From Limosilactobacillus gastricus DSM 16045 (GTDB lineage Bacteria; Bacillota; Bacilli; Lactobacillales; Lactobacillaceae), in contig NZ_AZFN01000005.1 in assembly GCF_001434365.1 (NCBI RefSeq), forward strand, positions 1-64,000: a stretch of DNA of 64,000 nt, given 5' to 3'. The position numbers and the translations under genes were made by a program. The stretch's first letter is position 1, and the number at the start of each line of letters is the position of its first letter. The notes beneath the pieces were generated by a model. The model ran no database searches. It was not told the DNA's origin and saw only the letters and a list, made by a program, of their open reading frames with translations. Shown here one piece after another: positions 7,868 to 16,947 of the stretch.

Positions 7868-8704
7868 ATGAGATTAAAAAACGTCATAAAACTTATTTCA
7901 ATTTTTATTTTATCAATAGGAATTTTTGTAGGCATAAATCAGGGTAAAGTTCATGCATATAGTTCAGATACTAAAACTATTAAATTAGGAACTTCACCAG
8001 GACCATATAGTGATTTGTTTTGGAACGGGATCAGACCAATTCTAGAAAAAGATGGTTATAAAGTTGAGAAAGTAAACTTTTCAGATTTGAATCATGCAGA
8101 TGAAGCATTGAAAGAAGGTTCAGTAGATCTTAATGTAGAACAACATACTGCATGGTTAAAAAATTATAATAAGCAAAACAATGCTGATTTTGTTGGGTTA
8201 ACTGCTATTCCTTCGGTTCCAATGGGAATTTATGCTGGAAAGAGTACTTCATTAAAGAATATCCCTAATAAGGCCAAAGTAGCAATTCCTAACGACGCTT
8301 CTAATCGTTCGAGAGCGTATCAATTGTTAGCTCAAGAAGGCATCATTAAATTGAAGTCATCGGCTAAGAATTCTCCTACTGTAACGCAAAAAGATATAAC
8401 TTCAAACCCTCACAAATTACAATTTGTAGAAATGAATTCCAGTCAAATTCCACGGTCACTTAAAGATGTTAATTACGGAATTTTGCCAGGCAGCATTAGT
8501 TATAGTTCAAAGGTTTCTACTAAGAAGCGTTTAGCAAAAGAAAAAATTCAATCACAATACTTGTTACAGGCAACAGTTAACAAAAAAGATGAAAATACCG
8601 CTTGGACTAAGGCAGTTAAGAAAGCCTATCAATCGCAAGAATTTAAGAACTATGTCAACAAGCATAATAAGCAGGGATACTGGTATGTGCCAAATTATAA
8701 ATAA
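7868..8704 (+). CDS. metQ: MetQ-like (NlpA family) substrate-binding protein
   Basis: This 278-aa member of the NlpA/MetQ family binds methionine or related compounds for the MetNI importer. It has the usual opening (KTIKLGTSPGPYSD) and ends in a Trp/Tyr-rich tail. The start at 7868 follows GGGAGG; the earlier ATG at 7850 lacks a site. No lipobox Cys is visible after the hydrophobic N-terminus (VHAYSS is a possible signal-peptidase site), which is unusual for this family in Gram-positive bacteria. The gene looks more AT-rich than the genes before it. It is followed by metN and metI. Confidence 0.88.
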   Translation: MRLKNVIKLISIFILSIGIFVGINQGKVHAYSSDTKTIKLGTSPGPYSDLFWNGIRPILEKDGYKVEKVNFSDLNHADEALKEGSVDLNVEQHTAWLKNYNKQNNADFVGLTAIPSVPMGIYAGKSTSLKNIPNKAKVAIPNDASNRSRAYQLLAQEGIIKLKSSAKNSPTVTQKDITSNPHKLQFVEMNSSQIPRSLKDVNYGILPGSISYSSKVSTKKRLAKEKIQSQYLLQATVNKKDENTAWTKAVKKAYQSQEFKNYVNKHNKQGYWYVPNYK

Positions 8705-8725
8705 TTTTGAATGGAGGAAGTTCCG

Positions 8726-9760
8726 ATGGCTAAGGATCCTGTGATCGCATTAAAAGATGTTTCAGTTGAGTTCAAAAATAAAAATAAAGTAGTCCAAGCT
8801 GTTCATAACGTAACGTTGGAAGTAGATCGTGGAGATGTCTTTGGAATTGTTGGTTACTCTGGGGCTGGAAAAAGTACCCTAATTAGAACCATTAATCTTC
8901 TGCAAAAGCCAACTTCAGGCGAAGTGATTGTTAATGGTCAGCAAATAACGAAAATTTCAGCAAAGGAACTCCGCAAATCAAGAGAAAAAATTGGAATGAT
9001 TTTTCAACATTTTAATTTAATGAACAGTTTAAATGTGGTCGATAATGTAATATTGTCCTTGGGACATAGCAGTTTGTCAAAAAGAGAAAAGTGCCAGCGA
9101 GCAACTGAATTATTACATTTGGTTGGTTTATCAGGAAAAGAAAAAGTTTATCCGCGTCAACTTTCAGGCGGACAAAAGCAACGGGTCGCCATCGCTCGGG
9201 CTCTTGCCAATAATCCCGAAATTTTGTTAAGTGATGAATCAACGAGTGCCTTAGATCCACAAACGACGGCTTCTATTCTGACTTTGTTAAAGCGATTAAA
9301 TCGTGAACTTGGTTTAACAATAGTACTGATTACCCACCAATTAGAGGTGGCTGAAGATATTTGTAATCGGATTGCAGTAATCAACGATGGTGAACTTGTT
9401 GAACAAGCTGAAAGTTATCAGATTCTTTTAAATCCGCAACATCAGATTACCCGTGATTTATTTGAAGACACATTTTTCTCGAGTGATAATCTACTTAAGA
9501 TTACTCCAACAGAGCAGATAAGATTGAAAACTTTATATCGCTTGAGTTATGACTCAAGCGAGAATGATAATAGTAGCTTGTTTGATTGGCTTCGAGATCA
9601 ATTTGAAATTCGAACTAAGATTATTTATACAGATAGTGTTGCTGTTCAAAATCATGTGATTATAAAAGCAGTTGTTGAATTTTCAAAAGAACTATATCAA
9701 CATATTTTAAATGAACTCGAGATACGTCACGTTAATATAAAAAAGGTGGAATTATCATGA
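8726..9760 (+). CDS. metN: Methionine ABC transporter ATP-binding protein
   Basis: This 344-aa ATPase of the MetNIQ importer has Walker A GYSGAGKST, signature LSGGQKQR, Walker B ILLSDE and an extra C-terminal NIL/ACT-like domain (last 90 residues) that in MetN proteins senses substrate and inhibits transport. The start at 8726 follows GGAGGAAG; the upstream in-frame ATG at 8711 overlaps that site. Its last four bases overlap metI. The S-D-E-S box replaces the more common C-D-E-A, which is a mild change. Confidence 0.93.
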   Translation: MAKDPVIALKDVSVEFKNKNKVVQAVHNVTLEVDRGDVFGIVGYSGAGKSTLIRTINLLQKPTSGEVIVNGQQITKISAKELRKSREKIGMIFQHFNLMNSLNVVDNVILSLGHSSLSKREKCQRATELLHLVGLSGKEKVYPRQLSGGQKQRVAIARALANNPEILLSDESTSALDPQTTASILTLLKRLNRELGLTIVLITHQLEVAEDICNRIAVINDGELVEQAESYQILLNPQHQITRDLFEDTFFSSDNLLKITPTEQIRLKTLYRLSYDSSENDNSSLFDWLRDQFEIRTKIIYTDSVAVQNHVIIKAVVEFSKELYQHILNELEIRHVNIKKVELS

Positions 9761-10434
9761 GTTGGTTAAGTCAATACTTTCCCAATGTTGTTACTAATCA
9801 GGAACAATTTGTTAGTTCAATTTGGCAAACATTATATATGGTTTGTTTTTCAGCGATCCTAACCGGAATTATAGGTTTGTTTTTTGGAATCATTCTGTCA
9901 GCAACTGAAGAGGGGCATATATTATCTAACCAGGTGATTTATCAGATTTTAGATAAAATTGTTAATATTATGCGGTCGATCCCATTCATAATTTTGTTAG
10001 CCTTGTTAGTTCCATTTACTCGTTGGTTAATTGGTACATCAATTGGAACCACTGCGGCATTAGTCCCGTTAACATTAGGATGCGCTCCCTTTTATGCCAG
10101 ACAAATCCAAAATGCTCTTTCACAAATTGATCCTGGATTGATTGAAGCAGCTAAGTCAATGGGTTTGTCCAATTTTGAGATTATCGTAAAAGTATATTTG
10201 CGTGAAGGTTTGGGTGAGATTATTCGTGTATCGATTGTAACTTTAATTAGTTTAATAGGACTCACAGCAATGGCTGGAGCAGTGGGAGCTGGTGGACTTG
10301 GTGATATTGCAATAACCCTTGGCTACAATCAATTTGAAAATGATATTACTTTGGCAGCAACACTTATTATTCTTGTAATGGTATTTATTATTCAATTTAT
10401 TGGTGATTTGTTGATTCATGCTGTTGAACATTAG
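9757..10434 (+). CDS. metI: Methionine ABC transporter permease
   Basis: This 225-aa MetI-type permease has five predicted membrane segments. The EAA loop is EAAKSMGLSNFEIIVKV (about 130-146) and the family motif AGAVGAGGLGDIA follows. The start codon overlaps the metN stop (ATGA), so the two are translationally coupled. Its position in a Cys-attenuated operon suggests import of methionine or a methionine-like sulfur compound. Confidence 0.92.
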   Translation: MSWLSQYFPNVVTNQEQFVSSIWQTLYMVCFSAILTGIIGLFFGIILSATEEGHILSNQVIYQILDKIVNIMRSIPFIILLALLVPFTRWLIGTSIGTTAALVPLTLGCAPFYARQIQNALSQIDPGLIEAAKSMGLSNFEIIVKVYLREGLGEIIRVSIVTLISLIGLTAMAGAVGAGGLGDIAITLGYNQFENDITLAATLIILVMVFIIQFIGDLLIHAVEH

Positions 10435-10446
10435 GAGATGAAATCG

Positions 10447-11574
10447 ATGACGAAAATAGATGAAATAGTGGATGAATCAATTCGCGTTCGTCATTATTTA
10501 CATAGGCACCCTGAATTGTCAGATCAAGAGTTCGAAACAACCAAATTTGTTACAGAAAAACTAACTGAATTTGGCTATCGAATTACGACTCCTAAGACGC
10601 TAAATACAGGTGTGATCGCTGAAATTGGTCAAGGTTCACCTGTGGTAGCCTTACGGTCAGATATCGATGCCTTACCAATTCAAGAAGATACTGGTTTAGA
10701 ATACAGTTCCATAAATAATGGTGTCATGCATGCTTGTGGTCATGATTTTCATATAGCGTCACTGTTAGGAGCTGCCAAATTATTAAGTCAAAATGATATT
10801 AATGGGACTTTACGATTGATTTTCCAACCGGCTGAGGAAACTCATGTGGGGGCTGAAGAAGTGGTGGAATCTGGTGCTACGAATGGGATCGATGCCATAA
10901 TCGGTTTCCATAATAAGCCGGATCTGAAAACCGGTGAAATTGGTATTTTACCAGGCGGGTTAATGGCAGCAGTCGATCAATTTAAAGTTACTTTTAATGG
11001 GATAGGGACTCATGCTGCTATGCCAGAGTTAGGAAAAGATCCAATAGTCGCCTTATCTTCTACTATCACTGCGTTACAAACAATTGTTAGTCGCAATATT
11101 TTCTCTCATTCATCTGCAGTAGTTTCAATCACTCATATTGAAGGTGGTAATACTTGGAATGTTTTACCTGAACAATCTTTCTTTGAAGGGACAGTCCGGA
11201 CTTTTGACGAAAAGGTTCGTGCAGAAATTAAAGAACGATTTTACGAAGTCGTAAATTATCAATCACGTTCATTTGGATTGTCAGCTACAATTAACTGGAT
11301 TACTGGACCTGATGTGGTTGATAATAACGTTAAGCTAACAAAAATAGTTGAAGATGAGACAAGCAAGTTTGCGCAAGTAGTTCATCCCACCCCATCAAGT
11401 GCTGGTGAAGATTTTGCTTATTTCTCACAAAGAATACCAAGTGTTTTTGTCTTTGTTGGTAGCGATGGTAATAGTGATTGGCATCACTCCGATTTAATTT
11501 TGAATGATGATTCATTAAAGTATGGAATTGAATGGTATTACAGGATTGGTTTACGATTATTGAATAGTTTATGA
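10447..11574 (+). CDS. M20-family N-acyl-amino-acid amidohydrolase
   Basis: This 375-aa metallohydrolase removes an acyl group from an amino acid. Metal-binding motifs are visible: HRHPELS near the N-terminus, HACGHD (about residues 94-99), QPAEE and the C-terminal AGEDFAYF. The start at 10447 has TAGGAG at proper distance; the ATG at 10438 lies on top of that site. It is the last gene of the operon that begins with leader 2. In Bacillus subtilis, M20 enzymes in cystine-type transporter operons deacetylate S-modified N-acetylcysteine; by analogy a similar job is plausible here. The true substrate is unknown. Confidence 0.85.
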   Translation: MTKIDEIVDESIRVRHYLHRHPELSDQEFETTKFVTEKLTEFGYRITTPKTLNTGVIAEIGQGSPVVALRSDIDALPIQEDTGLEYSSINNGVMHACGHDFHIASLLGAAKLLSQNDINGTLRLIFQPAEETHVGAEEVVESGATNGIDAIIGFHNKPDLKTGEIGILPGGLMAAVDQFKVTFNGIGTHAAMPELGKDPIVALSSTITALQTIVSRNIFSHSSAVVSITHIEGGNTWNVLPEQSFFEGTVRTFDEKVRAEIKERFYEVVNYQSRSFGLSATINWITGPDVVDNNVKLTKIVEDETSKFAQVVHPTPSSAGEDFAYFSQRIPSVFVFVGSDGNSDWHHSDLILNDDSLKYGIEWYYRIGLRLLNSL

Positions 11575-11580
11575 ATTCCC

Positions 11581-11609
11581 TTGACAGCCAATAGGTGACC
11601 TACTATACT
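11581..11609 (+). promoter_or_regulatory. Promoter of T-box unit 1
   Basis: TTGACA (11581-11586) and TATACT (11604-11609) are separated by 17 bases, directly after the M20 gene stop. This is a near-consensus promoter for the T-box leader that follows. Confidence 0.8.
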
Positions 11610-11639
11610 ACAATCATTCTAATTAAATTTTAATATTTA

Positions 11640-11897
11640 TGTGTTGATGAGAAGAGTAGGAATTATGGAGATCAGCAGTGACCGTCGTTAGTGAAAAGGC
11701 GGGATTAAGATGATTCTGAAGATCACCTCGGAGCAAATGGAAACTAGAATAATTATAGTTATCCCGGCAGGATCCGATACCATCCCTGGCATACCACGGT
11801 GTGCTGTTGAGGTTAGTTTGGCAACAGACTAATGAAGATGGGTGGTAACACGAGCAATCGTCCCTGGATGACTTCGGTCATTTGGGGGCGTTTTTTA
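11640..11897 (+). ncRNA. T-box leader 1 (tRNA-sensing riboswitch)
   Basis: The leader has the Stem I landmark AGAAGAGTA (11650-11658), helix GGAATTAT (11659-11666) with ATGATTCT (11710-11717), a conserved T-box segment GATGGGTGGTAACACGAG (11837-11854) and a terminator (about 11859-11897, CGTCCC arm, T run). By alignment with leader 2 and with the known glyQS layout (GAAx then specifier), the specifier codon here is ATC (11722-11724) where leader 2 has ATG. It controls the two PLP enzymes downstream. This leader fills most of the 339-base gap between the M20 gene and the first of them. Confidence 0.88.
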
Positions 11898-11913
11898 TTT
11901 GAAGGAGAAGAAT

Positions 11914-13068
11914 ATGACAGGTTTTAATACTCGGCTGGTCCATGTACCAGCTCCAAAAGACAATCAAACGGGTTCCGTGACGGTGCCCATTTATAAGGCA
12001 ACGACTTATGAATACCCGGAAATTGGCGCGCAAGTTAAATATGACTATTCGCGATCAGGTAATCCTACTCGCCAAGCTCTAGAGGATCAAGTTGCCGATC
12101 TAGAAGGTGGCAAGCATGCCTTCGCTTTTGCTTCAGGAATGGCAGCCATTCATGCGGCTTTAGCGATCTTTAAAGAAGGCGATCACCTCATTGTTGGTGA
12201 TCAAATCTATGGCGGTACTTTTCGGCTACTGAATCAGTTCTTTAATCGGTGGGGCTTATCGATTACCACCGTCGATACCCGTGATTTAGCAGCGATTGAA
12301 TCCGCAATTCAGCCTAATACGAAGGGAATTTATTTTGAACCAGTAACCAATCCCTTGTTACAAGTAACTTCAGTTGAAGACGTGGCAAAGTTAGCTCAGC
12401 AACATCATTTAACTACGATTGTTGACAACACCTTTTTAAGTCCATATTTATCGCAACCATTAACACAAGGGGCAGATGTGGTGATTCAAAGTGCTACTAA
12501 ATATTTATCGGGGCACTCCGATGTTAGTGCTGGAACCGTTGCTGTCAAAGATGATCAGTATGCCGAGCGGATCTACTTTGTCCAAAATGCCTTGGGCGGA
12601 ATCTTATCACCTGAAGACTCAAATGAATTAGCGCGGGGGATTAAAACCTTATCTTTACGGATGGATCGTCAAATGGAAAATTTGAAAGCCATTGTCGAAT
12701 TTTTAGAAAGTCAAAGTGTCGTGTCTAAAATCAATTATCCAGGTTTACCCGGATATCCAGGTTACGAAAGCCTCCGGGCTCAGGCTAAAGGGGCAGGGGG
12801 TGTCTTATCCTTTGAGTTAAATGATCAAGCTGATCCCGTGGCTTTTGTGAACCAACTTAACTACTTTAAATTAGCCGTTAGTTTAGGGTCAGTAGAGAGT
12901 TTAGTGGAATTACCAAGTCAAATGAGTCATGCCGAATTATCGCCGGATGAACAATTAGCTGCGGGGATTAAACCTGGGTTAATTCGGCTTTCAGTCGGGA
13001 TTGAAGATGTCGAGGATTTAATTGCAGATTTAAAACAAGCATTATTAAGTGCACAGAGAGGGGAATAA
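11914..13068 (+). CDS. Cystathionine lyase/synthase-type PLP enzyme 1
   Basis: This 384-aa enzyme of the Cys/Met-metabolism PLP family acts on cystathionine, homocysteine or cysteine. The PLP lysine is K196 (SATKYLSGH), and YSRSGNPTR near residue 45 is the phosphate/tetramer motif. The start at 11914 follows AAGGAGAAG; an in-frame TTG at 11899 overlaps it. LAB homologues are usually cystathionine gamma-lyase/homocysteine desulfhydrase, but beta-lyase or gamma-synthase activity cannot be separated by reading. It is under T-box control and three bases before a second enzyme of the same family. Confidence 0.87.
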   Translation: MTGFNTRLVHVPAPKDNQTGSVTVPIYKATTYEYPEIGAQVKYDYSRSGNPTRQALEDQVADLEGGKHAFAFASGMAAIHAALAIFKEGDHLIVGDQIYGGTFRLLNQFFNRWGLSITTVDTRDLAAIESAIQPNTKGIYFEPVTNPLLQVTSVEDVAKLAQQHHLTTIVDNTFLSPYLSQPLTQGADVVIQSATKYLSGHSDVSAGTVAVKDDQYAERIYFVQNALGGILSPEDSNELARGIKTLSLRMDRQMENLKAIVEFLESQSVVSKINYPGLPGYPGYESLRAQAKGAGGVLSFELNDQADPVAFVNQLNYFKLAVSLGSVESLVELPSQMSHAELSPDEQLAAGIKPGLIRLSVGIEDVEDLIADLKQALLSAQRGE

Positions 13069-13071
13069 TTT

Positions 13072-14202
13072 ATGGGTAGTCAGTGTAAAAAGTCAGTAGA
13101 AACTATTGCTGCGCAAGCTGGAAATCATCGGGATGCAAATGGGTCGGTTTCAGCACCTTTATATTTTTCATCTAACTATCGTCATCCATCATTAGAGCAA
13201 GCAATTAATTTTGATGAGCAAAAGGAATACACTTATGCCCGCTTAGCGACTCCAACACGGCGCGTGCTCGAAGAAACCTTAGTAGAATTAGAAAGTGGTC
13301 AGCGCGCCTTTGCCTTAAGTTCTGGGATGGCAGCAGTTCAGTTAGCCTTAAGTATTTTAAAGACTGGTGATGAGTTAATTTCTTTAGATGATTTATATGG
13401 TGGTGATTTCCGCTATTTCCGGTATTTGGAAAGTCATATAGGAGTTAAGTTCAAACAATGGGATGGGGAAAAATTAGCCGATCTAGTGGATTTATTAAGT
13501 CCAGCGACTCGAGTAGTGTGGTTAGAGACACCCTCCAATCCCACGATGAAGAAGCTCGATCTGGAAGCTTTGTCTGCAGTTGTTCATGAATATAATTCAT
13601 CCATTTTGGTCATGGTGGATAATACTTTTTACACGCCAATTTATCAACAGCCATTGACCTTGGGTGCGGACGTCGTTGTTCATTCAGCCACCAAATATCT
13701 TTCGGGACATAATGACCTCTTAGGTGGTGTCGTTGTAGTGAATGATGAACAATTGGCTAACGAATACTATGAATACTATATTACCACTGGTGATACCATG
13801 GCGACTTTTGATGCCTGGTTGCTCTTACGTAGTTTGAAAACTTTACCAATTCGAATGGAACGTCACACGGAAAGTGCTTTAAAGATTAAGGAATTTTTGG
13901 AATCGCGTTCAGAAGTTACCAAGGTTCTTTATCCAGGAAAAGCGGGGATGATTTCATTCTATTTATCAACCCCCGAATTAACGCGGCAGGTATTAGATAA
14001 TGTCAAACTCATTTCCTTTGCAGAAAGTTTAGGGGGCGCCGAGAGTCTCATTACGATCCCGTTATATCAAACACATGCCGACGTTGAAGAAGCCCAACGT
14101 GAGAAGTTAGGGATTACACCGACTCTTTTACGCTTATCAGTTGGTCTCGAAAATCCGGATGACTTAATTGCCGATTTAGCCCAATCATTAGACAAAAATT
14201 AA
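13072..14202 (+). CDS. Cystathionine lyase/synthase-type PLP enzyme 2
   Basis: This 376-aa paralogue of the preceding gene has PLP lysine K208 (SATKYLSGHND) and YARLATPTR in place of the usual YSRxxNPT. It starts three bases after its neighbour, so both are made from one T-box-controlled message. A gamma-lyase plus beta-lyase pair would let the cell move sulfur between cysteine and homocysteine in both directions. Assignment of the individual reaction is open. It lacks a segment of about 15 residues that enzyme 1 has after the VLYPG motif, so the active-site entry may differ. Confidence 0.85.
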   Translation: MGSQCKKSVETIAAQAGNHRDANGSVSAPLYFSSNYRHPSLEQAINFDEQKEYTYARLATPTRRVLEETLVELESGQRAFALSSGMAAVQLALSILKTGDELISLDDLYGGDFRYFRYLESHIGVKFKQWDGEKLADLVDLLSPATRVVWLETPSNPTMKKLDLEALSAVVHEYNSSILVMVDNTFYTPIYQQPLTLGADVVVHSATKYLSGHNDLLGGVVVVNDEQLANEYYEYYITTGDTMATFDAWLLLRSLKTLPIRMERHTESALKIKEFLESRSEVTKVLYPGKAGMISFYLSTPELTRQVLDNVKLISFAESLGGAESLITIPLYQTHADVEEAQREKLGITPTLLRLSVGLENPDDLIADLAQSLDKN

Positions 14203-14221
14203 ATAAAAATGATAAAAGTTG

Positions 14222-14249
14222 TTGACATCTCATATTAGAGGACTATAGT
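14222..14249 (+). promoter_or_regulatory. Promoter of T-box unit 2
   Basis: TTGACA (14222-14227) and TATAGT (14244-14249) have a 16-base spacer and lie just before the second T-box leader. Confidence 0.75.
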
Positions 14250-14269
14250 GGTTTCAACTTATTAATATG

Positions 14270-14530
14270 AATGACGTTGACGAGAAGAGTAGGTAGTTGA
14301 TTCTAGTTCCAGAGAGCTTCGTTTGGTGAAAGAAGACGATGAATCATTACTGAAGATGAGCTCCGAGTCGCTGAATCTTGGTCGCAAGGCTGATGATTCC
14401 GGCAGGATCCGATACCATCCCTAGCATACTTCGGTGTGCTGATGAGGTTAACTTGGTAACAAGTTAATGAAGATGGGTGGTAACACGAGTGATCGTCCCT
14501 GGATAGGCAACTATTTAGGGACGATTTTTT
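14270..14530 (+). ncRNA. T-box leader 2 (methionine specifier ATG)
   Basis: The leader has the same layout as leader 1: AGAAGAGTA at the base of Stem I, a helix ending in ACT, then GAAG and the specifier ATG (14356-14358). It ends with T-box GATGGGTGGTAACACGAG and a terminator with stem ATCGTCCCT (14492-14500) and AGGGACGAT (14517-14525) plus six T. The ATG specifier fits tRNA-Met and the metA gene downstream. Together with the promoter it accounts for the 374 bases between the PLP enzyme and metA. Confidence 0.92.
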
Positions 14531-14576
14531 ATTAACAGAAATTCAAATAAGTAAAATTTTCAAGGAGGTTATTAAC

Positions 14577-15419
14577 ATGACAGTATATAGTTTAAACGGG
14601 TATACCAAGGATATTGATCAAAGTATTTCAGGAGCGTTTCGAATTGCGATTTTAAACTTGATGCCAACTAAAGAAACGACTGAAAATCAATATCGTCGTG
14701 TTTTAGCCGCTTTGGAAACGGATGTTGAATTAACGTTCTTTTATCCGACATCTCATCACTTCAAGAGTAATCAAGCAGCGACGATTAAAGAATGCTATGC
14801 CACGTGGCAAGAGATTGCGGATCAACATTTTGACGGCTTAATTATCACTGGAGCGCCAGTTGAAACCGTTGATTTTGAAGAAGTTGATTACTGGGATGAA
14901 TTTTGTCAGATTATTGATTGGTCGCGCGATCACTGCACCAAAGTCTTGTGTCTTTGTTGGGCAGCCCAAGCCGGTATGTATTATGAGGCGGATTTACCCA
15001 AATACCCAACGGATCAAAAATTGTTTGGCCTTTATCCCGTCACGGTTTTCCATGAGAGCGAACTGTTTGATGGGATCGACGTTGATCGTTTGAAGATTCC
15101 CTTTTCTCGTCACACTACTAACCGGATCATGAATATCGAGCGTACCAACCTTGTCTTGATTGCGGCAAATGAAGTGGTTGGCCCGCAAATTGTCGAAAGC
15201 GCTGATCACCACTTCACATACATCACGGGGCATCCCGAATACGATCGTTTGACCTTGTACCAGGAGTATCATCGTGATAGTGAAGCTGGAAAGAGCATTG
15301 AATTACCGGCTAATTATTTTAAAGGGACGCCGGAACCAGATAATGTCCAGGATTCTTGGCACCAGGATGCTTTAAAGCTATACAAAAATGTTTTTAAAAG
15401 TTGCTTTGCCTTAGTTTAG
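14577..15419 (+). CDS. metA: Homoserine O-acyltransferase (MetA/HTS family)
   Basis: This 280-aa enzyme activates homoserine (in some LAB relatives, serine) by O-acylation so that sulfide can be added. The nucleophile is probably Cys127 in LCLCWAAQ, and the His/Glu pair lies in TGHPEYD near residue 220. It is a little shorter than enterobacterial MetA (about 309 aa), as is common in lactobacilli. The AAGGAGG site precedes the ATG. It follows a Met T-box and precedes metY, which uses its product. Acetyl versus succinyl donor cannot be settled here; LAB homologues usually use acetyl-CoA. Confidence 0.9.
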   Translation: MTVYSLNGYTKDIDQSISGAFRIAILNLMPTKETTENQYRRVLAALETDVELTFFYPTSHHFKSNQAATIKECYATWQEIADQHFDGLIITGAPVETVDFEEVDYWDEFCQIIDWSRDHCTKVLCLCWAAQAGMYYEADLPKYPTDQKLFGLYPVTVFHESELFDGIDVDRLKIPFSRHTTNRIMNIERTNLVLIAANEVVGPQIVESADHHFTYITGHPEYDRLTLYQEYHRDSEAGKSIELPANYFKGTPEPDNVQDSWHQDALKLYKNVFKSCFALV

Positions 15420-15439
15420 GTTAGTCGAGGAGGATACTA

Positions 15440-15511
15440 ATGAAACATTATCAGAATTGGGGATATGTCAGTGTCCTCCTTGATCTGGATGATGATGTCA
15501 TGTGGAGCTAA
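15440..15511 (+). CDS. Small leader ORF before metY (23 aa)
   Basis: This is a 23-codon ORF with an ideal GAGGAGG site nine bases upstream, in the metA-metY gap. The peptide (M-K-H-Y-Q-N-W-G-Y...) has no Cys and two Trp. Its Shine-Dalgarno region (15425-15438) can pair over about 14 bp with 15470-15483 inside its own coding sequence. The TCCTCCTT of that arm could alternatively pair, over six bases, with the metY ribosome site AAGGAG at 15548. I do not recognise the peptide. A translational switch is suggested but not shown. Confidence 0.6.
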   Translation: MKHYQNWGYVSVLLDLDDDVMWS

Positions 15512-15559
15512 GTCTTAATTAAAAGTCGTTACAAATTCATGATCTAAAAGGAGATTACC

Positions 15560-16858
15560 ATGTCAGTTTACGATTTAGATACTAATGGATTATCATTTGA
15601 AACCTTACAAGTGCACGCGGGACAACATCCAGATGCTGAAACTGGATCGCGGGCAGTTCCAATTTACCAAACGACGGCCTATGTTTTTAAAGACGCTGAA
15701 CAAGCTGCCGGTCGGTTTGCCTTGACGGATGCGGGAAATATATACTCACGGCTAACCAACCCGACGACGGAAGTCTTTGAAAAGCGGGTGGCGGCCTTAG
15801 AAAACGGGACCGGGGGAGTAGCCCTTGGTTCGGGTGCTGCGGCAGTCACAGCAGCGATTCAAAATGTAGCCGGTCAAGGTGATGAGATTGTTTCCGCATC
15901 GACGATTTATGGCGGAACTTATAATTTATTTGCAGCGACCTTGCCTCAATTTGGGATTACGACTCATTTTGTTGATCCTGATGACCCAGCTAATTTTGAA
16001 AAGGCAATTAATGATCATACCAAGGTAGTTTATTTGGAAACAATTGGTAATCCAAACGCAAACTTGATTGATATTCCAGCAGTCGCTGAAATCGCCCACA
16101 AGCACGGGATCTTGCTGATTGTTGATAACACTTTTGGAACTCCTTACTTAATCCGTCCTCTAGAGTTAGGGGCTGACATCGTCGTTCATTCAGCTACTAA
16201 ATTTATTGGTGGTCATGGAACTTCCATGGGTGGGGTTGTCGTAGAAGGTGATAAATTCGACTACGAAGCATCAGGACGTTACCCTGGCTTTACGACCCCT
16301 GATCAACATTACAATGGTTTAGTTTGGAAAGATCTTGGTGGGGCCGCCTTTACGACGAAACTACGGGCACAAATTCTGCGGGATACCGGGGCAGCTTTAA
16401 GTCCGTTCAACTCCTTCTTGTTATTACAAGGGTTAGAAAGTTTGTCGCTACGAATTGAACGGCATGTCGAAAACGCTCAAAAGGTAGCGGATTACTTAAA
16501 CAATCATCCGAAGGTCGCTTGGATTAACTATCCGAGTTTGGCTGGAAACAAGTATAAGCCATTAGCTGATAAATTCTTCCCGAAGGGGGTTGGGTCAATC
16601 TTTACGATTGGATTAACTGGTGGTGCCGAGGCGGCTGTCAAATTTATTGATAATTTGAAACTCTTCTCCTTATTAGCTAACGTTGGAGATGCTAAGTCCT
16701 TAGTAGTGCACCCAGCTTCAACCACCCATGCTCAATTAAGCGAAGAAGAATTGTTATCTGCTGGCATTACGCCAGACCTCATTCGTTTGTCGATTGGAAT
16801 TGAAAATGTGGATGACTTAATTGCTGATTTGGATCAATCCTTGGCCCAACTAGACTAA
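15560..16858 (+). CDS. metY: O-acetylhomoserine sulfhydrylase / homocysteine synthase
   Basis: This 432-aa PLP enzyme combines O-acetylhomoserine with sulfide to give homocysteine, and many homologues also accept O-acetylserine. The PLP lysine is K214 ([10 protein letters not shown]), [10 protein letters not shown] is near residue 61, and the long insertion around 225-265 ([15 protein letters not shown]) is typical of MetY and absent in cystathionine enzymes. The AAAGGAG site is at 15548. It uses the product of metA and probably shares its T-box-controlled message, with the small leader ORF in between as a possible extra control. Confidence 0.93.
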   Translation: MSVYDLDTNGLSFETLQVHAGQHPDAETGSRAVPIYQTTAYVFKDAEQAAGRFALTDAGNIYSRLTNPTTEVFEKRVAALENGTGGVALGSGAAAVTAAIQNVAGQGDEIVSASTIYGGTYNLFAATLPQFGITTHFVDPDDPANFEKAINDHTKVVYLETIGNPNANLIDIPAVAEIAHKHGILLIVDNTFGTPYLIRPLELGADIVVHSATKFIGGHGTSMGGVVVEGDKFDYEASGRYPGFTTPDQHYNGLVWKDLGGAAFTTKLRAQILRDTGAALSPFNSFLLLQGLESLSLRIERHVENAQKVADYLNNHPKVAWINYPSLAGNKYKPLADKFFPKGVGSIFTIGLTGGAEAAVKFIDNLKLFSLLANVGDAKSLVVHPASTTHAQLSEEELLSAGITPDLIRLSIGIENVDDLIADLDQSLAQLD

Positions 16859-16892
16859 TAATTGGTTGCTAAATTCATTTCTTAATTTCTAA

Positions 16893-16926
16893 TGTAGTGA
16901 TCAGGTGAAATCACCTGGTCGCTTTT
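16893..16926 (+). terminator. Probable terminator after metY
   Basis: CAGGTGA and TCACCTG form a short stem with a two-base loop, extended by flanking GA/TC pairs and followed by GCTTTT. It is modest in strength and sits between metY and the hydrolase. Confidence 0.55.
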
Positions 16927-16947
16927 GTGTTCACTCGGGAGGATCAA

